Translations under genes and position numbers: made by a program
Part shown: positions 63,955 to 64,000 of the stretch, in pieces
Position numbering within the stretch: the first letter of the stretch is position 1
Layout: every line of letters begins with the position of its first letter
The notes under the pieces: generated by a model
Seen by the model: only the letters and a program-made list of their open reading frames with translations
Told to the model about the DNA's origin: nothing
The model's database searches: none
NCBI GenBank assembly: GCA_016714605.1
Contig: JADKDL010000006.1
Span: forward strand, 186,001 to 250,000
Direction: 5' to 3'
DNA length: 64,000 bases
Source of the DNA: Bacteroidales bacterium
Lineage (GTDB): Bacteria > Bacteroidota > Bacteroidia > Bacteroidales > UBA1715

Positions 63955-64000
63955 TCAATCTAATTGTTTTACAATTTGTGCCTGATTGAGAATTTTCTTT
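63955..64000 (-). CDS. 3' end of an upstream gene, probably nif
   Basis: On the minus strand the last 15 codons read KKILNQAQIVKQLD and stop at TGA (63957-63955), in a frame with protein-like composition. A second frame is also open (to a TAG at about 63938), so the choice is tentative. In nif operons the gene before nifB is commonly nifN or nifE. Too little is visible to name it. Confidence 0.35.
   Translation of the reverse strand, partial: KKILNQAQIVKQLD

Noticed and set aside
1..64000. CRISPR array, tRNA or rRNA genes
   Set aside because: No regularly spaced direct repeats and no cloverleaf or rRNA-like segments were seen on reading either strand; a covariance-model search would be needed to exclude a diverged tRNA.
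1..64000. Insertion sequences or prophage
   Set aside because: No transposase, integrase, capsid or terminal-repeat pair was recognised. The only long repeat is the MCP duplication.

Overview
The window is AT-rich bacterial DNA from a member of the Bacteroidota. The evidence is a 2,019-residue secreted protein with a type IX secretion C-terminal domain, Reg_prop/Y_Y_Y and 7TMR-DISM sensor proteins, and several promoter-like TTG-N20-TAnnTTTG sites, the form used by this phylum. At the right edge lies part of a nitrogen-fixation cluster (nifB, a NifX-like gene, a thioredoxin-like 2Fe-2S ferredoxin, nifV), so the organism is a probable diazotroph. No tRNA, rRNA, CRISPR array, integrase or transposase was recognised.

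Layout. 1-13.4 kb: a WD40 protein running off the left edge, an AraC remnant, the giant T9SS-exported protein, an SMP-30-like lipoprotein, an ammonium transporter, three small proteins of unknown function and a MazF-type toxin-antitoxin pair. 13.6-20.5 kb: one operon, tetR-tolC-hlyD-ABC-ABC-permease-permease, an efflux system of YbhGFSR type with a clear palindromic operator. 20.9-25.3 kb: trehalose synthesis (otsA-otsB fusion) divergent from a GH15 glucoamylase/trehalase-like enzyme. 25.6-30.5 kb: an NAD salvage cluster (nrtR-pncB-pncA-nadE) with two similar palindromes around the nrtR promoter. 30.6-33.1 kb: a metalloprotease-like protein that lacks the catalytic Glu, and an amino-sugar-kinase/RapZ fusion. 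33.2-44.1 kb: signalling and cell-wall genes: 7TMR-DISM/SpoIIE phosphatase, TPR histidine kinase, class IV aminotransferase, D-Ala-D-Ala ligase and a Reg_prop/Y_Y_Y/SpoIIE phosphatase. 44.1-46.4 kb: a LuxR regulator with a hemerythrin-like protein, and a DUF5678-like peptide gene overlapping a retropepsin-like protease gene. 46.5-55.6 kb: chemotaxis genes cheA, cheW and three MCPs. 55.9-59.7 kb: a Crp/Fnr regulator, an alpha/beta-hydrolase/isochorismatase fusion lipoprotein, a decayed zinc-ribbon gene and a VTT-domain membrane protein. 60-64 kb: a HEPN-like protein and the nif genes.

A striking feature of the sequence is a set of single-base indels, nearly all in homopolymer runs, that split at least eight otherwise well-conserved genes: amt, an ABC ATPase (twice), the kinase-RapZ gene, both SpoIIE genes (three times and once), the TPR kinase, the VTT protein (three times) and probably the hydrolase fusion. 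I reconstructed each by reading across the shift. Family motifs continue on the far side, so assembly or sequencing error is the simplest explanation, and these genes are listed as single full-length CDSs.

Most notable beyond the gene list: a shared TACTGA-repeat element upstream of all three chemotaxis transcription units, possible CheR-docking C-termini on all three MCPs, the paired palindromes at nrtR, the hydrolase-isochorismatase and kinase-RapZ fusions, the inactivated metalloprotease, and a nested three-tier inverted repeat at the 3' end of nifV.
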